A DNA stretch of 64,000 nucleotides from JBBROS01 sp038229135 (GTDB lineage Bacteria; Pseudomonadota; Alphaproteobacteria; Acetobacterales; Acetobacteraceae). The position numbers and the translations under genes were made by a program. Below, in pieces: positions 41,404 through 54,100 of this stretch. The stretch is taken from contig JBBROS010000012.1 of the NCBI GenBank assembly GCA_038229135.1, positions 1-64,000 on the forward strand. Reading direction: 5' to 3'. Within the stretch, counting starts at the first letter, position 1. The number at the start of each line of letters is the position of its first letter. The notes beneath the pieces were generated by a model. The model was not told where the DNA came from and did no database searches. It was given only the letters and a program-made list of their open reading frames with translations.

Positions 41404-42267
41404 CAGATTTTCCCGAACAGGCCGCGGGGGCGGACCAGGAGCACGGCGAGGTAGACGACGAAGACGCCCACCTGCTTCAGCGAGGGCTCGAGCAGCACGG
41501 CGGTGATGGCTTCCACCTCGCCGATAACGATGCCGGCGACGAGTGCGCCGAGGATGGAGCCGAAGCCGCCGAGCGCCACCGTCACGTAGGCGATGAGGGC
41601 GAAGTTGGCGCCGACGGTGGGCGACACGTAGTAGAACGAGATCAGCATGGTGCCGGCGACGCCTACGGTGGCGAGGCCGAGGCCCCAGCCGAGGGCGAAG
41701 ATGCGGTCCCGGTCGATGCCGATGAGGGCGACGGCGTCCCGGTCCTCGCGCGTGGCCTCGAGGGCGCGGCCGAACTCGGTGCGGCCCACGAGCAGGAGGC
41801 CGGCGAAGGCGAGCAGGCATACGACGCTGGCGGCGAGCTGCGGCAGGGGGATGTAGATGCCGGCGAGTTGCGCGGTCTTGCCGCTGAACCAGGTGTCGTT
41901 CACGCTCTTGAAGTCGCCGCCGAACACGTATTGGGCGGCGCCGCGGATGAAGATAGCAAGGCCGAAGGTGGCGAAGATCTGCACCATGCCGCGGTTGAAC
42001 CGCACGCCCAGCGCGCGGGCGATGACGCCGCGGTAGGTGGCGACGCCGAGCACGAACATGAAGGCCGCGATGAGCGGCAGCTGGAGGACCGGGTCCAGCC
42101 CCCAGAGCCCGAACAGGACCACGGCGGCGTACATGGCGATCATCATCATCTCGCCATGAGCGAAGTTGACCACGTCCATGAGGCCGAAGATGAGGCTGAG
42201 CCCGGCCGCCACCAGCGCGTAGATGAGGCCCATGAGCAGGCCGCTCACGAGGGCCTGGATGACCTGC

Positions 42268-42275
<8 letters not shown>
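41403..42275 (-). CDS. livH: ABC transporter permease, LivH type
   Basis: Inner-membrane permease of 290 residues. ALVSGLLMGLIYALVAAGLS and IFGLMDVVNFAHGEMMMIAM are the standard N-terminal features, with VALGGFGSILGALVAGIVIG later. Its start overlaps the end of the oxoprolinase gene by 8 bases, so the transporter is co-expressed with that enzyme. No Liv-type binding protein is present in the window. Confidence 0.94.
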
Positions 42276-45904
<3,629 letters not shown>

Positions 45905-45912
<8 letters not shown>

Positions 45913-46690
45913 CGGGGTGGACCTGGTCCGTGACCAGCATGCAGCCGGGCGCGTGGGCGATGAAGAAGGGAAGCCGGGCGCGCTCGAGGGCGGCCTGGCT
46001 GGTCACGCCGCAGGCCCAGAAGACGGGTGTCTCGTTGGGGAGCACGTCGACCGCGTCGCCGTAGTCGGGGCGGGCCAGGTCCGGGATGCCGATGGCGGCC
46101 GGGTCCCCGATGTGGACGGGGGCGCCGTGCTGGTCCGGGAAGCGGGCCGTGATGTCCCGCGCGCGCGCGGCGTCGGGCGTCGGGATGGGGCGCATCGACA
46201 CCACCATGGGGCCTCCGAACGGCCCGACCGCATTTGTCTCGATGCTGCTGCGATACATGGCCACGTTGCGGCCCTGCTGCACGTGGCGGAGCGGGATGCC
46301 GGCCTGGATGAGGGCGCGCTCGAAGGTGAAGGAGCAGCCGATGACGAAGGTGACGAGGTCCCCGCTCCAGAGGTCGGCGACGTCCGTGCGGAGCCCGGAA
46401 AGCGCGCCGTCGCGGTAGACGCGGTAGCGCGGCAGGTCGTGGCGGATGTCGATGCCGCGGCCGAGCGTGGGAAGCGAGGGGTCCCCGGGGCGGCTTACGG
46501 CGAGCAGGGGGCAGGGCTGCCAGTTTGCGCGGCAGAAGGCCTCGAACTGGGCGGCCTGGGCGGCGGGGACGATCGCGACGTTGCCCTGCACGTAGCCGGG
46601 GGCGGCGCCTGAGGTGTGGGAGCCGAGCGTGCCGGCCCGGGCCTGCATGCGGACGGCTTCGGCCGGGGTGGCGCTAATCGTGTCGAGCAT
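45905..46690 (-). CDS. DUF1445 / UPF0317 protein, putative hydro-lyase or D-glutamate cyclase
   Basis: A 261-residue protein of the DUF1445 family. HTSGAAPGYVQGNVAIVP, FVIGCSFTFERALIQAGIP, GGPMVVSMRPIPTPDA and VFWACGVTSQAALERARLPF are family marks. The mitochondrial relative (DGLUCY) turns D-glutamate into 5-oxo-D-proline (family knowledge). ATG at 46690 (MLDTIS) is chosen; the upstream in-frame ATG adds eleven unconserved residues. It overlaps the oxoprolinase gene by eight bases, so the pair probably acts in one route. Confidence 0.9.
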
Positions 46691-46764
46691 GGCTGGCCTC
46701 CGTTGCGTGCAACTCTCCGGCACTCGGGCGTATGTGGCAAATCGTATGTTCGGTTACGGTCTGA

Positions 46765-47661
46765 TCAGCTTTCGTGATCGTATTCGGCCGCTACGGCCTG
46801 TGCCTGGCGCGCCACGGTGGCGGCCAGCGCGGCCCCCGGGCCCTCGCGCCAGCTTGCGGTGAAGCGGAGCGGATCGAGCGAAAGGTCGGTCTCGAGCAGC
46901 ACCAGCGTGCCGCTGGCGAGCTCGGCGCGGATTGCGGCGGGGGCGATGACGCCGACGCCGATGCCGTCGACGACCATGCGGACGATGGAGGCCAGCGAGG
47001 CGTTGGCGAAGACGCGGGCGGGCTGCGCCGGGCGCGTCGCATCGAGGGCGTCACGGACCTGGCGCCAGGGGGCGGTCTGGCGGGCGTAGGTGACGATGGG
47101 GGTTGCCGCGAGCTGGGCGGCTGAGACGGGTCCGGCGAATGCGCCGGCGCGGGCGACCCAGGCGAGGGGAAACTCGCAGAGCGGGGCGTCGCTGATGCGC
47201 GGTGCGCCGACGGGGCCGAGCAGGAGTGCCACGTCGATCTCGCCGGCGAGGAGGGCGGCGCGCAGCGCGGGCGAGATGTCGACGGTGATGTCCACCTCGA
47301 GGGCCGGGTGGGCCTCGTGCAGGCGGCGGACGAGGGTGCCGAGCCAGGTGTGGACGATGGTCTCGGCGACGCCGAGGCGGACGGTGCCCTGGAGGCCGGC
47401 GCCGGGGCGGAAGGCCTCCAGCATCTCCGCCTGCAGCGCGATGAGGCGCTCGGCGTAGGGCAGGAGGAGCATGCCCTGGGGCGTGAGGCTGGGGCGGCGC
47501 CGCTGGCCGCGTTCGAGCAGGCGGGCGCCGAGCGTGGCCTCGAGGGCGGCGATGCGGGCGGAGATGGAGGGCTGGGTGGTGTGCACGCGCAGGGCGGCGC
47601 GGCGGAAGCCTCCGAGTTGCACCACCCACCAGAACGCCTCGATGGAGCGCGGGTCGATCAT
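46765..47661 (-). CDS. LysR family transcriptional regulator
   Basis: A 298-residue regulator. The winged HTH covers about residues 3-62 (FWWVVQLGGFRRAALRVHTT, then PSISARIAALEATLGARLLE). The effector domain spans about 90-298. It sits directly upstream of the DUF1445-oxoprolinase-Liv genes on the same strand, 74 bases before DUF1445. Most LysR genes are divergent from their targets; here co-direction suggests either autoregulated read-through or a promoter in the 74-base gap. Likely effector 5-oxoproline or glutamate (inference). Confidence 0.92.
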   Translation of the reverse strand: MIDPRSIEAFWWVVQLGGFRRAALRVHTTQPSISARIAALEATLGARLLERGQRRRPSLTPQGMLLLPYAERLIALQAEMLEAFRPGAGLQGTVRLGVAETIVHTWLGTLVRRLHEAHPALEVDITVDISPALRAALLAGEIDVALLLGPVGAPRISDAPLCEFPLAWVARAGAFAGPVSAAQLAATPIVTYARQTAPWRQVRDALDATRPAQPARVFANASLASIVRMVVDGIGVGVIAPAAIRAELASGTLVLLETDLSLDPLRFTASWREGPGAALAATVARQAQAVAAEYDHES

Positions 47662-47804
47662 GGGCGGTTCTGCAATTCATGTCGGACCGTCATGGTCCGT
47701 TGGTCTATAGAGTGTTTCGCAACCGATGCGGGCGTATTACGTTGCTTGTCGGACTGGCAAGCCGCCGACCGTATCGGATGGACCTGTCCTGGGAGTGTCA
47801 TCAC

Positions 47805-48116
47805 ATGAAGCGCCTCGTTCTCGCCGCCGCCCTCGTCCTCATGGCCGGGGGCGCGTTCGCCCAGGCCCAGCGCCCGAATGACACGGGCAACATGGCTTAT
47901 CCGGCACCACTGCCCCAGGGCAACCTGGGCACTTCGAGCGCGGCCGGCGCGCAGAAGCCGCAGGACACAGGCAACATGGCCTATCCGGCGCCGCTGCCGC
48001 AGGGCAACGTCGGCAGCGCGGCCGCGGCTGGCGCGCAGAAGCCGACGGATACGGGCAACATGGCCTATCCGGCTCCGCTGCCCCAGGGCACCATCGGGAC
48101 GACGACCGTCAAGTAA
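47805..48116 (+). CDS. Small secreted protein with three 28-residue repeats
   Basis: A 103-residue protein. The signal peptide LVLAAALVLMAGGAFAQAQ is followed only by three near-identical units of 28 residues, each with DTGNMAYPAPLPQG (units about 22-49, 50-77, 78-103). Between cores are Ser/Ala-rich linkers ending in GAQK. There are no Cys residues and no known domain. ATG at 47805 is fixed by the signal peptide, with GGGAG upstream. A strong hairpin terminator follows the stop. Probably periplasmic or surface-exposed; function unknown. The repeat unit also shows at DNA level as an 84-bp tandem repeat. Confidence 0.85.
   Translation: MKRLVLAAALVLMAGGAFAQAQRPNDTGNMAYPAPLPQGNLGTSSAAGAQKPQDTGNMAYPAPLPQGNVGSAAAAGAQKPTDTGNMAYPAPLPQGTIGTTTVK
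47875..48100. repeat. 84-bp tandem repeat coding the DTGNMAYPAPLPQG units
   Basis: Three copies of an 84-bp unit, the last incomplete. Cores such as GACACGGGCAACATGGC, GACACAGGCAACATGGC and GATACGGGCAACATGGC differ mainly at third codon positions. That pattern means selection on the protein sequence after the duplications. Confidence 0.85.
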
Positions 48117-48144
48117 CTCCTGCCTTTAAGTGGGAGTTGAGCCG

Positions 48145-48174
48145 AAGGGGCGCGGCCGTCTGGGCCGCGCCCTT
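48145..48174 (+). terminator. Rho-independent-like hairpin after the repeat protein gene
   Basis: GGGCGCGGCC (48148-48157) pairs with GGCCGCGCCC (48163-48172) across a 5-base loop; A/T bases extend the stem on both sides. There is only a short TT after it. It separates the repeat protein from the phospholipase D gene. Confidence 0.75.
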
Positions 48175-48177
48175 GCC

Positions 48178-49659
48178 ATGTTCGGGCAGGGGCGGCTACG
48201 GCGGTGGCGTCTGCCGGCCCGCGCGCCGCACGGCCCGGCCGAGCCGCGGAGCCCCATCGCGCGGGCGCTGGCGGACCAGCTGTTCAGCCGCGTGGCGGGG
48301 GCGGACCGGGTGTCCGGCTCGCTCGAACTGCTGCTGGACGCTGCCGCGAACTACCCGGCGTGGCTGGCCGCCATCGAGGCCGCCGAGCGGGTGGTGGATT
48401 TCGAGAACTACATCGTGCGGGACGATGCGACGGGGCGGCGCTTCGCGGACGCACTGACAGCGGCCGCCGGGCGCGGGGTGCGCGTGCGGGTGCTGTATGA
48501 CTGGCTGGGGTGCATCGGCACGCCGCGGCGATACTGGCGGCGGCTGCGGGAGGCGGGGGTGGAGGTGCGGTGCTTCAACCGGCCACGGCTCGACAGCCCG
48601 TTCGGGTGGCTGAGCCGGAACCACCGCAAGACGATCGGGATCGACGGCGCGGTGGGGTTCGTGGCCGGGCTGTGCGTGGGCGATGCGTGGGTGGGGGACC
48701 CGGCGCAGGGCGTGCCGGCGTGGCGGGACACCGGGGTAGCCGTGCGCGGACCGGCGGTTGCGGACCTTCATGCGGCGTTCGGGCAGGCCTGGGCCTTCGC
48801 GGGCGGCGAGGCGGACCCGCCGGCCATGCCTGCGCCGCACGTGCGCGAGGAGGCGCCGGAGCCTGGGGGCATGGCGCTGCGGGTGATCGGGAGCCGGCCG
48901 AGCACCATGGGGATCTACCGGCTGGACCAGCTTGTGGCGGCCTGGGCGCAGCGGTCCCTGTGGCTGACGGACGCCTATTTCGTGGGCACGACCTCCTACG
49001 TGCGGGCGCTGTGCGCGGCGGCGCGGGACGGGGTGGACGTGCGGCTGCTGGTCCCGGGTTCGAGCGACATCCCGGCGGCCCAGGCGCTGTCGCGGGCCGG
49101 GTATCGGCCGCTCCTGGAGGCGGGGGTGCGGGTGTTCGAGTGGCAGGGGCCGATGCTGCACGCAAAGACGGCGGTGGCGGATGGCCGCTGGGCGCGGATC
49201 GGCAGCAGCAACCTCAACATCGCGAGCTGGGCCGGCAACTGGGAGCTGGACGTGGCGGTGGAGGACGAAGGCTTCGCGGGACAGATGGAGGCGGCCTACG
49301 AGCGGGACCTCGAGGATGCCACGGAGATCACACTCGACCCGTCGGGCGTGCATGGAAGCACCGACCTGGCCCGGCAGCGGGGGCACGGCGTGCGGCGGCG
49401 GCGTGGCAGCCCGGGGCGGCTGGCGGCCGGCGCCGTCGGCCTGGGCAACACCGTGACCGCCGCGATCACGAACCACAGGGTGCTGGGGGCGGCGGAGGCG
49501 GTGGTGATGGCGGCCGCGGGTGCGGGGCTGCTGGTGGTGGCGCTGGCCTGCCTGCTGGTGCCGCTGCTGGTGACGATCCCGCTGGCGCTGGTGGCGGCCT
49601 ATGTGGCGGCGGCGCTGCTGGTGCGGGCGCTGCGGCTGCGGCACGGGGCGCGGCCGTGA
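48178..49659 (+). CDS. Phospholipase D / cardiolipin synthase-like protein
   Basis: PLD-superfamily protein of 493 residues. Two HKD-type motifs are visible: WLSRNHRKTIGIDGAVGFVA and LHAKTAVADGRWARIGSSNL, as in bacterial cardiolipin synthases. A C-terminal hydrophobic hairpin (about residues 440-480, AAGAGLLVVALACLLVPLLV) would anchor it to the membrane, reversed from ClsA. ATG at 48178 is chosen because the upstream GTG (48130) would put the terminator hairpin into the coding region. An endonuclease/phosphatase gene follows after 52 bases. Confidence 0.88.
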   Translation: MFGQGRLRRWRLPARAPHGPAEPRSPIARALADQLFSRVAGADRVSGSLELLLDAAANYPAWLAAIEAAERVVDFENYIVRDDATGRRFADALTAAAGRGVRVRVLYDWLGCIGTPRRYWRRLREAGVEVRCFNRPRLDSPFGWLSRNHRKTIGIDGAVGFVAGLCVGDAWVGDPAQGVPAWRDTGVAVRGPAVADLHAAFGQAWAFAGGEADPPAMPAPHVREEAPEPGGMALRVIGSRPSTMGIYRLDQLVAAWAQRSLWLTDAYFVGTTSYVRALCAAARDGVDVRLLVPGSSDIPAAQALSRAGYRPLLEAGVRVFEWQGPMLHAKTAVADGRWARIGSSNLNIASWAGNWELDVAVEDEGFAGQMEAAYERDLEDATEITLDPSGVHGSTDLARQRGHGVRRRRGSPGRLAAGAVGLGNTVTAAITNHRVLGAAEAVVMAAAGAGLLVVALACLLVPLLVTIPLALVAAYVAAALLVRALRLRHGARP

Positions 49660-49711
49660 GCGCCTCGGCGGCACGGGTGGGTGCAGGCGACGCCGAGCGC
49701 ACGCAGCGCCC

Positions 49712-50326
49712 ATGATCAAGATCATCTCCTGGAACCTGCTGCGGCTGGTGGGCGCCTCGTTGGACGACGTGGTGCACCTCGTGCGGCACGAGCGGCCGCA
49801 GCTGCTGCTGATGCAGGAGGCGACGAAGCGGATCGACGCGTTGCCGAGCCTGCTGGGCGGGCACTACGAGCGGGTGCTGCAGCCGGGGCGGATCCATGGG
49901 CTGGCGTATTGGACGCCGCTCGAGCTGCCGCGGGCGCGGGTGATCGACCTGCAGCAGGGGGCGATGTTCAAGCGGGTGAGCCAGGTGCTGGACCTCGGGC
50001 CGTTCTCGGTGGCGAACGTGCACCTGTCGCACGGCCAGGTGCTGAACCGCCGGCAGCTGCGGCGGGTGGCGGATGCGCTGCCGGCCCGGGCGGCGGTGCT
50101 CGGGGACTACAACCTGGTGGGCCCGGCGCTGCTGCCGGGGTTCCGCGACGTGGGGCCGCGGGAGCACACGCATCGGGCGGCGGATGTTTGGCCGCTGCGG
50201 ATCGACCGGTGCCTGGTGCGCGGGCTGGTATGCGGCGCGGTGCAGGCGCTGCACCGGAGCACGAGCGACCACCGGCCCATCGTCGTGCGGCTCGGGACGC
50301 CGGAGATGCGGGTTGCGGGGTTCTAA
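49712..50326 (+). CDS. Endonuclease/exonuclease/phosphatase family protein
   Basis: A 204-residue EEP-fold phosphoesterase. Motifs are IISWNLLRLVG (Asn ligand), LLLMQEATKRID (catalytic metal Glu), VANVHLSHGQVLNRRQLR, VLGDYNLVGPALLPG (Asp-Asn) and STSDHRPIVVRL (Asp-His). There is no signal peptide. It commonly pairs with a PLD-family gene in related bacteria and probably acts on a phosphodiester released by it (inference). It overlaps the convergent LysE gene end by four bases. Confidence 0.9.
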   Translation: MIKIISWNLLRLVGASLDDVVHLVRHERPQLLLMQEATKRIDALPSLLGGHYERVLQPGRIHGLAYWTPLELPRARVIDLQQGAMFKRVSQVLDLGPFSVANVHLSHGQVLNRRQLRRVADALPARAAVLGDYNLVGPALLPGFRDVGPREHTHRAADVWPLRIDRCLVRGLVCGAVQALHRSTSDHRPIVVRLGTPEMRVAGF

Positions 50327-50934
50327 GGGGGCCGAGCGACAGCCAGCACGGCGCCGGCGCCGATGAGCACGCCGCCCGAGATGCGCTGGCGGAGGCGGCC
50401 ATGGGCCGCGAGCAGCGGGCGGGCGCGTGCGGCGGCGAGGGCCCAGGCGACGTCCACCGTGGCGGCGATGAGCACGAACGACACGCAGAGTATCGCGACC
50501 TGCGGGCCGATAGGGCGGCCCTGGGCGATGAAGGGCGGGAAGAACGCGCCGTAGAACAGCAGCAGCTTGGGGTTGGTCAGCGAGACGAGCAGCGCGCGGC
50601 CGACCATGCGGAGTGGGGCACCGCCCTGGGCGCGGATTTGCGTGAGGTCCTCGGGCGGCGCGCGCCACGCTTGCACGCCGATGAAGAGCAGATAGGCGAC
50701 GCCGATCCAGCGCAGCCACCCGAGCACGGCGCCGAGCTCGCCCAGCACGCTCCCCAGGCCGACACCGACGACGACCAGGTGCAGCACCGTGGCGAGCGTG
50801 GTGCCGAGCACGGTGAGCAGGCCGTGGCGGGCCCCGTGGGCCACGGCGTTGGCGACGATCAGCGCAACGTTCGGGCCCGGCGTGAGCATGAGGAGCGTGG
50901 TGGCGAGGAGGAAGAGGGGCAGATCGTCGGGCAT
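50323..50934 (-). CDS. LysE/RhtB family amino acid exporter
   Basis: Inner-membrane translocator of 203 residues with about six helices. The LysE/RhtB mark ATTLLMLTPGPNVALIVANA near the N-terminus, GWLRWIGVAYLLFIGVQAWR, and SLTNPKLLLFYGAFFPPFIA in the middle are diagnostic. ATG at 50934 (MPDDLPLF) is the family start; the frame stays open upstream but is not coding there. It exports amino acids or homoserine-like metabolites. Confidence 0.92.
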   Translation of the reverse strand: MPDDLPLFLLATTLLMLTPGPNVALIVANAVAHGARHGLLTVLGTTLATVLHLVVVGVGLGSVLGELGAVLGWLRWIGVAYLLFIGVQAWRAPPEDLTQIRAQGGAPLRMVGRALLVSLTNPKLLLFYGAFFPPFIAQGRPIGPQVAILCVSFVLIAATVDVAWALAAARARPLLAAHGRLRQRISGGVLIGAGAVLAVARPP

Positions 50935-51145
50935 GGGGGAGGGTGGCGCGGCGATGTCGCAGCGGCAATGGCTTTCGAGCGGGACGACCACCCGAGTCGA
51001 ATTTTTTCCACGCAACGCGTCATATCGTATCAATAACAACACATATTCGATTCGAGATGATCGCTGTGTCGTCTTGTGCTCTACTGTGTCAGGCCCGTTT
51101 GCCAACAGCTCTCGTGAGCCGATCTCCAAATCAGGAGTTGCGTCC
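50935..51145 (+). promoter_or_regulatory. AT-rich upstream region and ribosome binding site of the TcA-like gene
   Basis: This 211-base gap is far more AT-rich than the surroundings (51001-51130 holds ATTTTTTCC, CATATCGTATCAATAACAAC and CATATTCGATTCG). It lies between divergent genes, so it probably holds the promoter of the large gene. AGGAG at 51133-51137 is 8 bases before the ATG at 51146. No exact -35/-10 pair can be assigned with confidence. Confidence 0.65.
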
Positions 51146-54100
51146 ATGGACACCTCCGTTGTCCCCCGGTCCCACTCGGTTTCCGCGCTGGCCGCGGTGC
51201 TCGGCCCCGATCGGGCCTTGCCCGTCGTAAACGGCAGCGTCGTCGAGCGATCGAGCGGGTTGCCGCTGGGCGGTGTGGTGGTGCGGTGGGTCGTTCATGC
51301 ACCTGGCCCGCCGCGCGGCGATCAGCGGCACACGATGACGCTGGCCGAGGGCTCGACGGTGGCCGACGGCAGCTTTGCGCTGGTGGCTGCGGAGAGCCCG
51401 GCGGTGCGGCGCGCGCTGTGTGCCCTGGCGGCGGACCCGGCGGCGCCGCTCATGTTCGAGGTCGGGCCGGGGCACCTTGCAGTGGCGGTGGACCACTTGG
51501 AGGCCGGGGCGGGCCTGGTCATCGCGTTGCCCGGGGGCGAGACGCCGGATCCAGGGCACTGGGCGGCGCTCGGGGCGTTCCTGGCTGCGAACAGGCTGGT
51601 CCGCGCGGACGACTTGCAAGGGCAGCTTTCCGCACCGACGCCGGACTCGCCCGTGCGGACGTGGAGCGTTGGCGACCGGGCTGCGGCGCTTGCTGCGATG
51701 AGCGGCGCACTCGGGCTGCAGGACGGGGTGGCGCCCACACAGCTGCTGGACCTCGGCGCGCTGACGGCGGGGGACGTTGGAAAGGCGGTCACGCGGTTTC
51801 GCGATTTTGCCACGTTCGAACGGTTTGGCGGCACAGTCGACGAGTGGACCGATGGCGGATGGTTCCGCCAGCCCACGAGCGATCTCGAGCTCTATCGGGA
51901 CTACCTGCGCGGAGTGTGGGTGGGCGCAGCGCGGCAGATGCACGCCGAGACGGACAAGGCTGTGGCCAGCGACGCAGCGTTCGAGGTGCAGCTCGATACC
52001 CGGTTGCTCCAGCGGTTCCGCACGGCGGACGCGGCGATGGTTCCGGCACATGGCCTGCTCGTGACGATACTGGAGCGGCTGCTCACGACGGCGGTGTCCG
52101 CTGGCGGCTTTGGGCTGGCGCTGCCGGCACGCCCCGCCGGGCAGACCGACCCGGACAGGGTGGCGGTGCTGGTCCAGCGCTCGGGCCAGTCCGCATCCGA
52201 GCTGCGCAACCGCGTCCGTGTCCGGTTCGACCGGCCGGAGGACGCGTTGGCGAGTGCGATCGGGCTGAACGTGGAGGCGCTGCTCGGGCTGCTGGCGGAC
52301 ACGTGGCAATCGCCCGAGGAGCCGTTCGTCACGCCCCTCCGCGGCGTGGCTGCGGGGACGCCCTTGCTGGTGCCGCCCTTCCTGGGCCGGGCGCCATACT
52401 TCCTGCAGTTCGAGGAGTGGCTGGACCGGCAGCGGCGCTTCTACCCGGAGAACGTGTACGACATTCGGCGGACGGTGCCGATCTTCACCGAGCGGTATCG
52501 GAAGGTTACCGCCGGGCAGAAGAGCCTGACGACGCATACGCGGTTCAACCCGAACAACGCCTACTTCACCGACCCGGCGGACTGGGCGGCTTCGGCGGGC
52601 TGGCTCGAGCGGATGTTCGGGATCGTGGATGAGATCAGGGCGGCGCTGGCCTCGGCGGAGCAGCAATCGTTCGGCCAGGCGCATGGCCATCTCGATGCGG
52701 CCTTGCGGGGGCTCGCGGACGCCCGCACGGCCAGCAAGGCGGCCTGGGTGCATGATGATTTCGTCTGGTTCCGCGAGAATGGCGGTCTCCCGCCGCCGGC
52801 CGACCTGAAGCGGGAACGGCGTGTGAGCCTGAAGCGCCGGGCGACGCTGCCCGTGACGAACCGGGGGGAGCTGGCCGCCTTCGAGGCGTTCTTCGACGCC
52901 CAGGCCGAGCCCGGCGTCGGCTTTAACCAAGGCGGGCCGCAGCCCGGCGACTTCGATTACGAGGAGCGCTGGCTGGCGCGGGCGCGCACGGTCCACTCGA
53001 ACCAGCTCGACCATCTGGAGCTGGTCGTCGTGCCCTACCTCCGAGCGACCTTGCTCGATGCAACGGGCGACAAGGCCGGTGCCGTGAAGGTGCTGTCCAG
53101 GCTCACCGGATACGAGGTCGGCGTGGCCGAAATGACGGATGGCGCGGGGTGGTTCGACAGTGGTGGCTTCTTCAAGCCGCCCTATTTCTACCAAGGCCAG
53201 TCGGCGCCCTACACGACGGCCGTCGCGTTCGACGAAGGGCGGCATGATTACGACGACCAGGTTCCGCTCTCGGGGTTCTGGCCGGGTTCGCGTTCCAGCG
53301 CGGCCCCGCCGGTGATGGCGCCCTTCGAGCACCGGTTCCTGAAGCAGGCCCAGGCCCAGGCCATGCTCGGCTGGGCCGACGAGCTGTATCGGGCGGACGA
53401 CCCGGCTTCGATCCGGCGTGCGCGGGAGCTCTACAAGGGCGTGTGCTTCCTGCACGGGGAGGACCCGGGGATCGCGCCGCACTATCCGGTGCCGGGCGAG
53501 GTTGTGCTCCCGAGGCTGGGCGGGTTCCCGGGGATCGGCGGCCTGGTGGTCACGTCGCAGGCGAACCCGGTCCGCATGGCCCAGCTCGCGCAGGCGCGGG
53601 CGGGGTTCGGGATGATCGAGCTGGGGCTGAACGCCTATGGGTTCCATGCCGACATGGTGCCCGTGCTGCGCTACCGGCCGCTCAAGGCGGCGGCGGACCA
53701 GTTCGCGGCATCGGCCAAGGCGGCACAGGCCGATTTCCTGCAATACCAGACGCGGTTCGAGCAGGGGCTGATCGAGGGGTGGCAGGCGGCCGCGATGGTG
53801 CAGAAGGCGCAGGCCGGTGTGGGGATCGCGGCCGAGCAGATCGGCATCGCGCAGGCCGGGGTGGCCCGTGCGCAGGAGCAGGTGGCGGCGGTGCAGGCGC
53901 AGATCGCGGCCAAGAAGAAGGAGATCGCCGACAAGAGCTCGTTGTTCTCGCAGGCGGAGGATTTCTTCGGCGGCATGAAGGATTCGCTCTCGAGCCTCGC
54001 TTCGGCCGGGAAGGGGGTGATGACGGAGGACGCCGCGGCGAGCTCGGTGAGCAGCGAGGAGCTGGTGGCGATGCTGGGCAAGAGCAGCGGGGGCGGAGCA

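Noticed and set aside
48130..48177. GTG start of the phospholipase D gene at 48130
   Set aside because: It would place a strong terminator hairpin inside the coding sequence; ATG at 48178 just after the hairpin is more likely.
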